Shown here: positions 9,284 through 17,279 of the stretch, piece by piece
How positions within the stretch are numbered: the stretch's first letter is position 1
Layout of the letters: the number at the start of each line of letters is the position of its first letter
NCBI GenBank assembly: GCA_963664635.1
Contig: OY761542.1
Location: 2,356,001-2,420,000 of the forward strand
Reading direction: 5' to 3'
Source of the DNA: VXNE01 sp963664635
Lineage (GTDB): Bacteria; Pseudomonadota; Gammaproteobacteria; Pseudomonadales; Azotimanducaceae
Length of the DNA stretch: 64,000 nt
Notes under the pieces: model-generated
The model's input: only the letters and a program-made list of their open reading frames with translations
The model's database searches: none
Told to the model about the DNA's origin: nothing
Made by a program: the position numbers and the translations under genes

Positions 9284-9559
9284 ATGAGGGCGGCTGTGAA
9301 ATTCTCCGAAGACGTCATTCCCCTGAGCGACCTGAAGGTCAATCCCGGTCGCGTGGTCAGACACGCCGCCAAGACCCATCGCGCGCTCCTGATCACGAGC
9401 CGGGGGCGAGGCGTGGCCGTCGTGCAGTCCCTGCGGGACTACGAGGCGGCGGAAGAGCAGAGAGCGTTCATGCAGGCGGTAGTGGCGGGGCTTGGTGACC
9501 TCGAGGCGGGCCGAACGGCCTCGCTGGCGGAGACGAGACGTCGGCTCGGATTGAAGTAG
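9284..9559 (+). CDS. Phd/YefM-family antitoxin
   Basis: A 91-residue protein with the Phd/YefM pattern: IPLSDLKVNPGRVVRHAAKTHRALLI, divided between the first strand and helix, then TSRGRGVAVVQSLRDYEAAEE. The N-terminal part should dimerise and bind operator DNA and the C-terminal helix should neutralise the toxin encoded 4 bp downstream. Two starts are possible: ATG 9284, or GTG 9296, which has GAGGG just before it and gives the more typical N-terminus starting with KFSE. I kept the longer form but the shorter may be right. Autoregulation by the TA complex is typical for the family; I see no clear operator. Confidence 0.8.
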   Translation: MRAAVKFSEDVIPLSDLKVNPGRVVRHAAKTHRALLITSRGRGVAVVQSLRDYEAAEEQRAFMQAVVAGLGDLEAGRTASLAETRRRLGLK

Positions 9560-9563
9560 CCGA

Positions 9564-9875
9564 ATGGCCAGTGTCTCCGTTCGCCTCGCGGAGTCCGCGG
9601 TCGCCGACCTGGAGGAGCTCGGGGCCTGGTACACCGAGCAAGGGGTACCCACCGTCGGCGACAGGTTCGTCGAAGAGATCCTCGACCGCATCGAGGCGTT
9701 GAGCGATCATCCGGGCATGGGCCGAATCGTCCCGGAGTTCGATCAGCCGCTTCTGCGTGAGCTGATCCGGCCGCCGTTCCGCGTCGTGTACCGGCAGGAT
9801 CCGGGGCGGGTGAGCGTGGTCCGAATCTGGCGTAGCGAGCGACTGCTTGTCCTGCCGCCCGAAGAGGGCGGCTGA
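9564..9875 (+). CDS. ParE/RelE-family toxin
   Basis: A 103-residue protein with the ParE/RelE fold: VRLAESAVADLEELGAWY at the N-terminus, a helix with DRIEALSDHPGMGR, then RPPFRVVYR and VSVVRIWRSERLL as the final strands. It lies 4 bp after the antitoxin gene on the same strand, the usual type II arrangement. ParE members poison gyrase and RelE members cut ribosome-bound mRNA; the helix pattern HPGMGRIVPEF and the last strand favour the ParE side, but I cannot decide from sequence. It is complete and shows no disabling change. Confidence 0.82.
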   Translation: MASVSVRLAESAVADLEELGAWYTEQGVPTVGDRFVEEILDRIEALSDHPGMGRIVPEFDQPLLRELIRPPFRVVYRQDPGRVSVVRIWRSERLLVLPPEEGG

Positions 9876-9887
9876 ACCGGCGCCGTC

Positions 9888-10682
9888 TCAGCCCATCCGC
9901 ATCCCGCCCGAGATCGGGATCGACTGGCCGGTCATCCCGTCGGACTCGCTGGAGGCGAGGTATACCGCCAGGTGCGCGACTTCCTCGCCGCTCACCAGGC
10001 GGCCCATCGGCACGCGGGAGACCACCTGCTGCTGCAGTTCCCCGACGGGTACGCCGAGCGCCTCCGCGGCGTCGTGGAGGCTGTCGAACATGCCGGTGGA
10101 CACGAAGCCGGGGCAGATGGCGTTGATGTTGATGCCCTGTGCGGCGGTCTCGAGCGCGGCGCACCGGGTCATCCCGACCACGGCGTGCTTGGAGGTGTTG
10201 TAGACGGCCTGGTTGGGGCTCTCCCACTTGCCGGCGGTCGAGGCGATGTTGACGATCTTGCCGCCGCCGCGCCCGAGCATGTGCCTTACGGCGAGTTGCG
10301 TGAGCTGGAAGACGGCGTACACGTTCACTTTCATCACCTGGTCGAGGTCGGCGAGGTCGTAGTCGACGAACGGCTTGCCGATATAGATGCCGGCGTTGTT
10401 GACGACAATGTCGAGGCCGTCGCGCCAGCCCGCGGCGGCGTCGAACATGGCCTCCGCGGCGGCCGGGTCGCTCACGTCGGCGCCATGGCACCGGAGGTCG
10501 ACGCCTGCGTCCGCGCAGAGCTCCCGCGTCTCTTCGAGCTTCTCCAGGTTGGTGGCGGTCAGGAACAGGTGGGCGCCTTCGGCAGCGAAGATCCGGGCGA
10601 TGTCGCGCCCGATGCCGCGGCTTGCGCCGGTGATCAGGGCGGTGCGGCCGGCGAGGCGCCCGGGTCGAAAGTGGTCCGTCAT
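9888..10682 (-). CDS. SDR-family NAD(P)-dependent oxidoreductase
   Basis: A 264-residue classical short-chain dehydrogenase. The nucleotide-binding glycine motif is TGASRGIG near residue 19, NNAG follows in VVNNAGIYIG, and the catalytic Ser-Tyr-Lys is seen as IASTAGKWES...YNTSK. The fold ends with the usual GQSIPISGGMRMG strand, as in 3-oxoacyl-ACP reductase or 3-hydroxybutyrate dehydrogenase-like enzymes. Substrate cannot be assigned. It converges with the TA pair (13 bp between stops). The ATG at 10682 follows a GGAGAC sequence in the leader. Confidence 0.88.
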   Translation of the reverse strand: MTDHFRPGRLAGRTALITGASRGIGRDIARIFAAEGAHLFLTATNLEKLEETRELCADAGVDLRCHGADVSDPAAAEAMFDAAAGWRDGLDIVVNNAGIYIGKPFVDYDLADLDQVMKVNVYAVFQLTQLAVRHMLGRGGGKIVNIASTAGKWESPNQAVYNTSKHAVVGMTRCAALETAAQGININAICPGFVSTGMFDSLHDAAEALGVPVGELQQQVVSRVPMGRLVSGEEVAHLAVYLASSESDGMTGQSIPISGGMRMG

Positions 10683-10871
10683 GCTGGAGGTCTCCTGTGC
10701 GTGGGTCCGACCGCGGGGGTCGGGTGCCGTAGGGAACAGTTTAGCGTCCGGCGGGCCGTCCGGCAGGGTCGTGCTGCACGCGGGAGCACGCGCCGCCGTC
10801 CGTTCAGACCGCGTTCATGGTCCGTATGCGAGCTTCAACGGCAGACCTCGCAACACGGGAGAGCCCGACCG

Positions 10872-11192
10872 ATGCAACGGCAACTTCGCAACGTCACGGT
10901 GGCTGCGGCCGTCCTCCTGTCCCTGTCGGCGGTGTCGGCCGCCGCCCATCCCCATGGGGGAGGCCATCGGGACCACCACTATCCATACCCTCCGCACGTG
11001 AGCTACCACCCGACCTGGAACGTCTGTTTGGGGACGCACGGTCGGCATCATCGCCGCATTGGCCGCCGGCATCACCTGGACATCTGCGTGGGGAACGCAT
11101 ACCGGCCGCGCTGGGCAGGCGGACATCGCCATCGGCGGGGTCATGGCCACCGCCATGGTCACGGGCACGCGCACGGGCATGGGCATTGGTAG
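10872..11192 (+). CDS. Small secreted His-rich protein
   Basis: A 106-residue protein with a clear signal peptide (RNVTVAAAVLLSLSAVSAAA, cleavage near residue 25) and a mature part very rich in His, Gly and Arg. It begins HPHGGGHRDHHYPYPPH and ends in alternating His-Gly repeats (GHGHRHGHGHAHGHGHW). There are two Cys, in WNVCLG and DICVG, which could form a disulfide. The likely job is binding of Ni, Zn, Cu or Co in the periplasm, inferred only from composition. The start ATG has GGGAGAG upstream. It converges on the MFS gene. No homologue is recognised. Confidence 0.65.
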   Translation: MQRQLRNVTVAAAVLLSLSAVSAAAHPHGGGHRDHHYPYPPHVSYHPTWNVCLGTHGRHHRRIGRRHHLDICVGNAYRPRWAGGHRHRRGHGHRHGHGHAHGHGHW

Positions 11193-11207
11193 AGCTCGCG
11201 GACAGCC

Positions 11208-12626
11208 TCAGTGCGAGAGCCCGGCCTCCCGCATCCGCGCATCCCTGCGCTCGATGTGGTCCCGCATGCGCTGCTGGCGGTCCCGGGTGAGCGGGTAGTT
11301 CCACAGTAGCGGCAGCGCGATGCACGCGATGGCGGCCGGTATCACGGAGTACAGGCAGGCGACCGCCATCTTCGCCGTGCCGGTGTTGACCGCGCTGTTG
11401 GGATCGAACCCCATGTAGGCCGCGCCCGCGGTGGCGATGAACACGCCGAGCGCCGCCGCGCCCTTGTTCACCATGCCCCACAGCGAGAAGTAGAGCCCCG
11501 TGCGCTGCTCGCGCGTGCGCAGGGTGTCGAGGTCCACGATGTCGGCGGCCATCGACGTCGGCAGGAACACCAGGGCGCCGATCGCCGAGCCCTTGAGCAG
11601 CATGATGACGAAGAAGAGCGCGAAGTCTTCCGGTCCGAGCAGGGGGATGAACGAACTCCAGAGCGACAGCCAGGCGATGCCGATGACCACGGTGCGGTGC
11701 TTGCCGATCCTCTTCGAGATCGCGAACCAGGCCGGGATCGCGACGGTGCTCGAGATGTAGTAGGCCAGGACGAAGATGGCGTATCGGTCGAAGGGCTCCT
11801 CCATCACGCGCTGCACGAAGAAGAACGACATCGCGGCCGTCATGCTGATGCCGGTGGCGAAGAACGTGAGGCAGATCACGAGGCGCCGGAAGGGACCGTT
11901 GCGCCAGACGATGCGCAGGCCGCGCCGCCAGGTGACGTGCGGCGTCCGGCTGCCGCGTATCCGTGGCTCGGGGACGAACGCGACGGCGGGGAACGTGAGC
12001 AGCGGCATCAGCACCAGGACCGCGAGCGCGACCCCGTACAGGGCGTTCTCCGCGCCCGGCTGGGCCAGTCCGAACGCGATGGCGAGGGGGATGATGAGGG
12101 ACATCATCGTGCCGCCGTAGCCGAAGGCCTCGCGCCAGCCGGTGACGCGCGACCGTTCGTCGTAGTCGGGCGACAGTTCGGCCCCCCAGGCGCGGTAGGG
12201 CAGGTCGACCAGCGTGAACGAGAGGTACAGCGCACTGATCCAGACGAAGAGGTAGAGGTTGTTGACGCCCGTGCCGCCCAGGGCGGACCACACGGCGATG
12301 GCCGTGGGGCTGTCCGGGACGAAGAGCATCCACAGCGACAGCATCATGAGGGGCGCGCCCCCCACCATCCAAGGCTTGCGGCGCCCGAAACGCGTGCGCC
12401 AGCGGTCCGAAGCGATGCCGATGGCGGGGTCGGTCACCACGTCGGTCAGCCGCGACAGCGCGAGCAGCGTGCCGACGGCCGCCAGCGACAGCCCGAGGTT
12501 CTGCGAGTAGAACGCCGGGACGTACAGCGCGATGGGCAGGCCGACCACCGACGTGGGCAGGTTCACCGCTCCGTAGAGCGCGATGCGGACGCGCCCGACG
12601 CGTCCGGAAGGGGCTGGCTCGGACAT
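11208..12626 (-). CDS. GPH-type (MelB-like) MFS transporter
   Basis: A 472-residue membrane protein with about 12 hydrophobic helices. It carries the glycoside-pentoside-hexuronide family signature: TDVVTDPAIGIASD then RWRTRFGRRKPW between helices 2 and 3, where the Asp residues coordinate cation in MelB. It should co-transport a solute (sugar, glucuronide or a related molecule) with Na+ or H+ across the inner membrane. No sugar hydrolase or regulator adjoins it, so the substrate is open. The 3' end converges with the His-rich gene, and the 5' end faces tRNA-Arg. The start ATG at 12626 lies just after a GGAGGCTCC in the leader. Confidence 0.85.
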   Translation of the reverse strand: MSEPAPSGRVGRVRIALYGAVNLPTSVVGLPIALYVPAFYSQNLGLSLAAVGTLLALSRLTDVVTDPAIGIASDRWRTRFGRRKPWMVGGAPLMMLSLWMLFVPDSPTAIAVWSALGGTGVNNLYLFVWISALYLSFTLVDLPYRAWGAELSPDYDERSRVTGWREAFGYGGTMMSLIIPLAIAFGLAQPGAENALYGVALAVLVLMPLLTFPAVAFVPEPRIRGSRTPHVTWRRGLRIVWRNGPFRRLVICLTFFATGISMTAAMSFFFVQRVMEEPFDRYAIFVLAYYISSTVAIPAWFAISKRIGKHRTVVIGIAWLSLWSSFIPLLGPEDFALFFVIMLLKGSAIGALVFLPTSMAADIVDLDTLRTREQRTGLYFSLWGMVNKGAAALGVFIATAGAAYMGFDPNSAVNTGTAKMAVACLYSVIPAAIACIALPLLWNYPLTRDRQQRMRDHIERRDARMREAGLSH

Positions 12627-12759
12627 GGAGCCTCCGCGGCAAGTGCACCGGATGTTAACGCAGGACGCTGGCGGGCAGGCGGGGCGCGGGCGGGCGCGTG
12701 CGTGCGCCTGCTCGGTTGCTTAGTCCACGCCCCTTCCCGATAATACGCCGCCACTCGAT

Positions 12760-12836
12760 GCACCCGTGGCCAAACTGGATAAGGCACTGGTCTACGAAAC
12801 CAGGGATTACAGGTTCGAATCCTGTCGGGTGCGCCA
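12760..12836 (+). tRNA. tRNA-Arg (anticodon ACG)
   Basis: The cloverleaf folds fully: acceptor GCACCCG with CGGGTGC, D arm, anticodon stem CTGGT/ACCAG closing the loop CTACGAA, and T arm with TTCGAAT. The anticodon is ACG, read as ICG for CGU/CGC/CGA arginine codons. Discriminator G is followed by an encoded CCA. It sits between the leftward GPH transporter and oadG. Confidence 0.95.
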
Positions 12837-12863
12837 CATTTCGAGCATGCAGGCCGCCATGCG

Positions 12864-12902
12864 GTTCCCGCGAGCGACCGGTCGGACGGCCGGTCCGGGA
12901 AC
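12864..12902 (+). terminator. Possible terminator hairpin after tRNA-Arg
   Basis: An outer stem GTTCCCG/CGGGAAC encloses a second stem GACCGG/CCGGTC. It lies 28 bp after the tRNA. A short T run (CCCCCCTTT) follows 12 bp later, which is weak for a Rho-independent terminator, so this is a tentative call. Confidence 0.3.
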
Positions 12903-12955
12903 GGGCGGAGCCCCCCTTTGAAGAGAATTTGAAGGACACCGGCGCGGAAACGACA

Positions 12956-13180
12956 GTGGGCGGAGACCTCGTAGCACAGGGACTGGAACTCCTGCTGGCC
13001 GGGATGGGCGTGGTGTTCGCGTTCCTCGGCCTGCTGGTCGGCGCCTGTACGGTCCTGGCCCGCGCGATGCGCGGCTGGCGCGTGGTGCCCGTGCCGGAGC
13101 GTGACGACGACGAACTCGTCGCCGCGGTGACCGCGGCCATCCGCCACCATCGGCGCCTGCGGGCCCCGGGAGGAAGCTGA
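12956..13180 (+). CDS. oadG: Oxaloacetate decarboxylase gamma chain (OadG family)
   Basis: A 74-residue protein with one membrane helix, GLELLLAGMGVVFAFLGLLVG, matching the family pattern in which the helix starts with GLxLxxxGMGxVFxFL. The cytoplasmic tail ends in HHRR, resembling the zinc-binding tail that supports carboxyl transfer. OadG anchors the alpha chain to the beta chain of the Na+ pump. The frame is open upstream through the tRNA; I chose the GTG at 12956, 7 nt after a GGA, because it gives the usual length. A TTG at 12929 is the alternative. The stop overlaps the oadA start as TGATG. Confidence 0.8.
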   Translation: MGGDLVAQGLELLLAGMGVVFAFLGLLVGACTVLARAMRGWRVVPVPERDDDELVAAVTAAIRHHRRLRAPGGS

Positions 13181-14931
13181 TGGCGCACCCGCTCGGCATC
13201 ACCGAACTCGTCTTTCGGGATGCGCACCAGAGCCTGCTCGCGACGCGCCTGCGCATCGACGACATGCTGCCCATCGCGGAGCAGCTCGACCGCGTCGGCT
13301 ACTGGTCCATGGAGTCGTGGGGCGGGGCGACCTTCGACGCCTGCATCCGCTACCTGGGGGAAGACCCCTGGGAGCGGATGCGCAGGATCAAGGCGGCGAT
13401 GCCCAACACGCGCCAGCAGATGCTGCTGCGCGGGCAGAACCTGCTCGGCTACCGGCACTATGCGGACGACGTGGTCGAGAAGTTCGTCGAGCGCGCGGCG
13501 CTCGTCGGCGTGGACGTGTTCCGCGTCTTCGACGCCATGAACGACCCACGCAACCTCAAGTGTGCGATCGCGGCCGTGATCGCTCGGGAACGCCATGCCC
13601 AGGGCACCATCTCCTATACGACGAGCCCCGTGCACACGGTGGACATGTGGGTCGACCTCGGGCGGCGGATCGAAGACATGGGTGCGCACTCGGTCTGCAT
13701 CAAGGACATGGCGGGACTGCTGACGCCCTATGTTGCGTTCGACCTGGTGTCCCGGTTGAAGGAAGCGGTCGACATCCCGATTCACATGCAGTCGCACGCG
13801 ACGACGGGGCTCTCCACGGCGACCTATCTCAAGTCCATCGAGGCGGGCATCGACAACGTCGACACGGCCGTGTCGTCGATGAGCATGACGTACGGCCATT
13901 CCGCGACCGAGTCGCTGGTCGCGATCCTCGCGGGCACCGACCGCGACACGGGCCTGGATCTCGCCGTGCTGCAGGAGATCTCGGCCTATTTCCGCGAGGT
14001 CCGGCGCAAGTACGCGCAGTTCGAAGGCAGCCTCAAGGGCGTGGATGCGCGCATCCTGGTCGCCCAGGTGCCGGGCGGCATGCTGACGAACCTCGAGAAC
14101 CAGTTGCGCGAACAGGGCGCGGCCGATCGGTTCGACGACGTGCTCGAGGAGATTCCGCGGGTGCGCCAGGAACTCGGGTACATTCCCCTCGTCACGCCGA
14201 CCTCCCAGATCGTGGGTACGCAGGCGCTCATCAACGTGGTCTCGGGCGCCCGCTATTCCAGCATCACGCGCGAGACGGCCGCCGTGCTGAAGGGCGAGTA
14301 CGGGGCGACGCCGGCGCCCGTGGACAGCCACCTGCAGCGGCGCGTGCTCGGCGACGAGAAGCCGGTGGCGTGCCGTCCCGCGGATCTCCTCGAACCGGAG
14401 CTCGACCGGCTGGCGGCGGAGCTGCACCGGCTCGCCGGCAAGGCGTCGATCGGGCTGGCCGCGGAGCCGGCCGAGGACGTGCTGACCTACGTGCTGTTTC
14501 CGAAGATCGGCCTGAACTTCCTGGAGAACCGGGGCAATCCGGCCGCCTTCGAGCCGGCGCCCGATCCGGAGGCCGCCCAGGCCGCCGCGAACGGGGCTCC
14601 CATGCCGGCGACGGACGAACCCGCGCTGTATCGGGTGACCGTCAACGGCAAGGCCTTCCAGGTGGAGGTATCCGCCGGGGGCGATCCCGTGGCGGTCACG
14701 CCGGCGCGGCCGGGGGGCGCGGCGTCGGTACCGGCGCTGCTCGCGGGAAACGTCTTCAAGCTGGTGGCCGAACCCGGCAGCCGCGTCGAACAGGGCCAGC
14801 CCGTATTGGTGCTGGAGGCCATGAAGATGGAGACCGACGTCGTTGCACCCCGTGCGGGCACGGTGACGAAGTTCCACGTGGCGGAGGGGCAGGCCGTCGC
14901 GGCCGGCGATCCGCTGTTCGATCTCGGCTAG
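13180..14931 (+). CDS. oadA: Oxaloacetate decarboxylase alpha chain, biotin-containing
   Basis: A 583-residue protein with the order carboxyltransferase domain (residues 1 to about 450), a linker rich in Pro and Ala, and a biotin carrier domain. The start reads ITELVFRDAHQSLLATRLR, the typical carboxyltransferase opening with the metal and substrate-binding Asp and Gln, and SIKDMAG-type metal-site residues appear as CIKDMAGLL. Biotin attaches at K549 (VLEAMKMETD). The enzyme takes CO2 from oxaloacetate to its biotin, giving pyruvate, at the inner face of the membrane. It overlaps oadG and is followed by oadB, so the complete Na+-pumping complex is encoded. The same chain could also act in methylmalonyl-type decarboxylation, but its sequence fits OadA. 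Confidence 0.93.
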   Translation: MAHPLGITELVFRDAHQSLLATRLRIDDMLPIAEQLDRVGYWSMESWGGATFDACIRYLGEDPWERMRRIKAAMPNTRQQMLLRGQNLLGYRHYADDVVEKFVERAALVGVDVFRVFDAMNDPRNLKCAIAAVIARERHAQGTISYTTSPVHTVDMWVDLGRRIEDMGAHSVCIKDMAGLLTPYVAFDLVSRLKEAVDIPIHMQSHATTGLSTATYLKSIEAGIDNVDTAVSSMSMTYGHSATESLVAILAGTDRDTGLDLAVLQEISAYFREVRRKYAQFEGSLKGVDARILVAQVPGGMLTNLENQLREQGAADRFDDVLEEIPRVRQELGYIPLVTPTSQIVGTQALINVVSGARYSSITRETAAVLKGEYGATPAPVDSHLQRRVLGDEKPVACRPADLLEPELDRLAAELHRLAGKASIGLAAEPAEDVLTYVLFPKIGLNFLENRGNPAAFEPAPDPEAAQAAANGAPMPATDEPALYRVTVNGKAFQVEVSAGGDPVAVTPARPGGAASVPALLAGNVFKLVAEPGSRVEQGQPVLVLEAMKMETDVVAPRAGTVTKFHVAEGQAVAAGDPLFDLG

Positions 14932-14958
14932 CCTGACTGGCCGCGTACGACCGCGGAC

Positions 14959-16095
14959 GTGTCGACCCTCCTCGACCTGGCGCAGTCCTCGGGGCTGTAC
15001 CTGCTGACCTTCGGCCAGGCGGGGATGATCGCCGTCGGCCTCGTCCTTCTCTATCTGGCGGTCGCCCGCCGCTTCGAACCCCTGCTGCTCGTCCCGATCG
15101 GCTTCGGGTGCATCCTCTCGAACGTGCCGGGCGTCGAGATCGCGGACGGCGAGGGGATCCTGCACCTCTTCTACCTGGTGGGGGTCGAAACGGGCGTCTT
15201 CCCGCTGCTGGTGTTCCTCGGCATCGGGGCGTTGACGGACTTCGGGCCGCTGCTGGCGAATCCGCGCACGCTGTTCCTGGGCGCCGCCGCGCAGTTCGGC
15301 ATCTTCGGCACGCTGTTCGGCGCGGTGCTGCTCAGCGAGGCCGGCATCCTCGACTTCACGCTGCGCGAGGCCGCCGCCGTCGCCATCATCGGGGGAGCCG
15401 ACGGCCCGACCGCCATCTATCTGGCCGGGCACCTGGCGCCGGACCTGCTCGGCGCGATCGCGGTCGCGGCGTACTCGTACATGGCCCTCGTGCCCCTGAT
15501 CCAGCCCCCGATCGCGCGCCTGCTGACGACCCATCGCGAACGCTGCATCGAGATGACGCAGCAGCGGGAGGTATCGCGCCGGGAACGCATGCTCTTTCCC
15601 ATCGTGCTGTTGCTGCTCGTCGCGTTGGTGCTGCCCCCGGCCACGCCGTTGATCGGCATGCTGTGTTTCGGCAACCTGCTCCGCGAGTGCGGCGTCGTCG
15701 ACCGCCTCGCGCAGACCACGCGGACGGCGCTCATCGATACCGTCACCATTCTGCTCGGCCTCGCCATCGGGTCCCGGCTGGGGGCGGAGCGTTTCCTGAC
15801 CTTCGACACCCTTGGCATCCTGGTGCTCGGGGCCGTGGCCTTCGCGGTCGGTACCGCCGCGGGGGTATTGATGGCGAAGGGCATGAACGCGGTGTCGCGG
15901 CGGCCGATCAATCCGCTGATCGGCGCGGCGGGCGTCTCGGCGGTCCCGATGGCGGCGCGGGTGGTGAGCCGCGTCGGACAGGAAGCGAATCCGGGGAACG
16001 TCCTGCTGATGCACGCGATGGGGCCCAACGTGGCGGGCGTGATCGGCTCGGCGGCGGCTGCGGGCGTCCTGCTCCTGTTCCTGGGCGAAGCCTGA
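14959..16095 (+). CDS. oadB: Oxaloacetate decarboxylase beta chain (Na+-translocating)
   Basis: A 378-residue integral membrane protein with about 9-11 helices. The conserved motif GGADGPTAIY is present, with D148 corresponding to the Asp that binds Na+ in this family, and ETGVFPLLVFLGIGALTDFGP is also typical. It decarboxylates carboxybiotin and exports Na+, storing energy from oxaloacetate breakdown. The start is the GTG at 14959, 27 bp after oadA. Together with oadG and oadA it forms an operon downstream of tRNA-Arg. Oxaloacetate is also an end product of LigK in this window, so the pump may be fed by aromatic catabolism (inference). Confidence 0.93.
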   Translation: MSTLLDLAQSSGLYLLTFGQAGMIAVGLVLLYLAVARRFEPLLLVPIGFGCILSNVPGVEIADGEGILHLFYLVGVETGVFPLLVFLGIGALTDFGPLLANPRTLFLGAAAQFGIFGTLFGAVLLSEAGILDFTLREAAAVAIIGGADGPTAIYLAGHLAPDLLGAIAVAAYSYMALVPLIQPPIARLLTTHRERCIEMTQQREVSRRERMLFPIVLLLLVALVLPPATPLIGMLCFGNLLRECGVVDRLAQTTRTALIDTVTILLGLAIGSRLGAERFLTFDTLGILVLGAVAFAVGTAAGVLMAKGMNAVSRRPINPLIGAAGVSAVPMAARVVSRVGQEANPGNVLLMHAMGPNVAGVIGSAAAAGVLLLFLGEA

Positions 16096-16205
16096 AGCGC
16101 GTTTGTGCGGGATCCCCGGGGCCGCGGGCTCGTCGCGCGGTCCGGGGGCGACGGAATGGGCGCGGTCATGCGTGTACAATTTTGCGACCGCCCCCCGGAG
16201 TCCCC

Positions 16206-16823
16206 ATGCGCTTCCTGTTGATTGCGTTCGCCCTGTCGCTGGCGTCGACGACGGCCGCCGAGGGCGGGGACGTGTGGGTTTCGCTCGGGAGCTTCCGCAC
16301 GGTGGACGCGGCCGAGAGCGCCCGAGCCGCGGCTTCGCAGGTCCTGTTGGACGCGATCCACGTGGCCCCGGCGGAAACGTCGGCCGGCGTGCTGTACCGC
16401 GTGGTCGCGGGTCCCTTCGCCGATCGGCGGGCGGCCCTGGCGCGGGTTCCCGACATCCACGCAAACGGCTTCGCGGATGCGTGGGTCGTCCCCTCCGCCC
16501 AGGTCGCCCCCCTGCAGACCGCGGCCGTCGAGGCGGAGACGGTCATGCCGGCGCCTGCGGCGGACGACCTGGCGCTCGACGACTACGACTTGGACGGCTA
16601 CGAGCTGGACGACTACGACCTGGACGATTTCGATCTCGACGCCGACCTGCCGATCGACGACCTCCTGAACCTCGACGAACTGGACCTCCCGGATCTCGAT
16701 CTCGGTGACGTTCCCGGGCTGACTGCCCCGGCCCAGCGCGACCCCGCCATCAAGCCAACGGAAGAGCCCGCCTTCGAGGCGCCCCAGGACTACCAGTTGC
16801 ACAAGCTGAAGCGGCGCGAATGA
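16206..16823 (+). CDS. Secreted SPOR-domain protein with an Asp-rich repeat tail
   Basis: A 205-residue protein: signal peptide (MRFLLIAFALSLASTTAA), a SPOR-like domain at about residues 22-100 (VWVSLGSFRTVDAAESARAA and VLYRVVAGPFADRRAALARV, separately), then a highly acidic tail at about 120-175 of repeated LDxYDLD-type units such as LDDYDLDGYELDDYDLDDFD. SPOR domains bind denuded peptidoglycan glycan strands, often at the septum. The acidic tail might bind Ca2+; this is inference. GGAG at 16197-16200 precedes the ATG. The last codon overlaps the next gene as ATGA, so the two are translationally coupled. Confidence 0.75.
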   Translation: MRFLLIAFALSLASTTAAEGGDVWVSLGSFRTVDAAESARAAASQVLLDAIHVAPAETSAGVLYRVVAGPFADRRAALARVPDIHANGFADAWVVPSAQVAPLQTAAVEAETVMPAPAADDLALDDYDLDGYELDDYDLDDFDLDADLPIDDLLNLDELDLPDLDLGDVPGLTAPAQRDPAIKPTEEPAFEAPQDYQLHKLKRRE

Positions 16824-17275
16824 TCCTGAGCCCCGGCAGGTGGCTGGGCCGGGGGTCCTATCGGGCCATCGACACGACCCAGGGCACCCCGTTCTCCGTC
16901 GACCTGTCGCTCACCGAAGAGGAAGACGGGCACCTCGTCGAAGCGCAGATGGAGGTGGCGGGTCAGCCCCCTCTGAACTTGACCGTATGGATCGTCCCGG
17001 ACGAGTACGGCGGCTACACCGTCACCGTGCGCGGGCCGTTCGAGGTGGACGGCACCGCCAAGCTCGAGAGCGCTCCGCACCTGGGGCTCCTGTGGTCCGA
17101 AGACGGCGCAACGCATGCGGCCTTCGCGCTGTTCGCGTTGCGGGACACGTTCGGGCTGCGGGGCTTCGCGCGCAGCGGCGGCAACGCGGCGACGTGGGAA
17201 CTGGCGCTGCGGCCGCAGTCGGAGGCGCTCGCCGGGGGCAACGTGGTGGCCTTTCGGGGTGGGCCGCGGCGCTGA
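16820..17275 (+). CDS. Conserved-looking protein of unknown function, coupled to the SPOR gene
   Basis: A 151-residue protein without signal peptide, membrane helix or recognised domain. It is rich in predicted beta strands (for example TPFSVDLSLTEEEDG, LNLTVWIVPDEYGGYTVTVRG), as in lipocalin-like or small beta-barrel proteins. Its ATG overlaps the TGA of the SPOR protein gene by 4 nt, so it is very likely made together with it. Codon use matches the surrounding genes. I do not recognise the family. Confidence 0.65.
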   Translation: MILSPGRWLGRGSYRAIDTTQGTPFSVDLSLTEEEDGHLVEAQMEVAGQPPLNLTVWIVPDEYGGYTVTVRGPFEVDGTAKLESAPHLGLLWSEDGATHAAFALFALRDTFGLRGFARSGGNAATWELALRPQSEALAGGNVVAFRGGPRR

Positions 17276-17279
17276 AGCG

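Noticed and set aside
9888..10682. Assignment of the SDR as a specific 3-hydroxybutyrate dehydrogenase
   Set aside because: Length and some motifs fit, but SDR substrate cannot be told from the visible motifs and there is no supporting neighbour.
12698..12955. Extended N-terminus of OadG reading through tRNA-Arg
   Set aside because: It would overlap a complete tRNA gene; OadG needs only the GTG at 12956.
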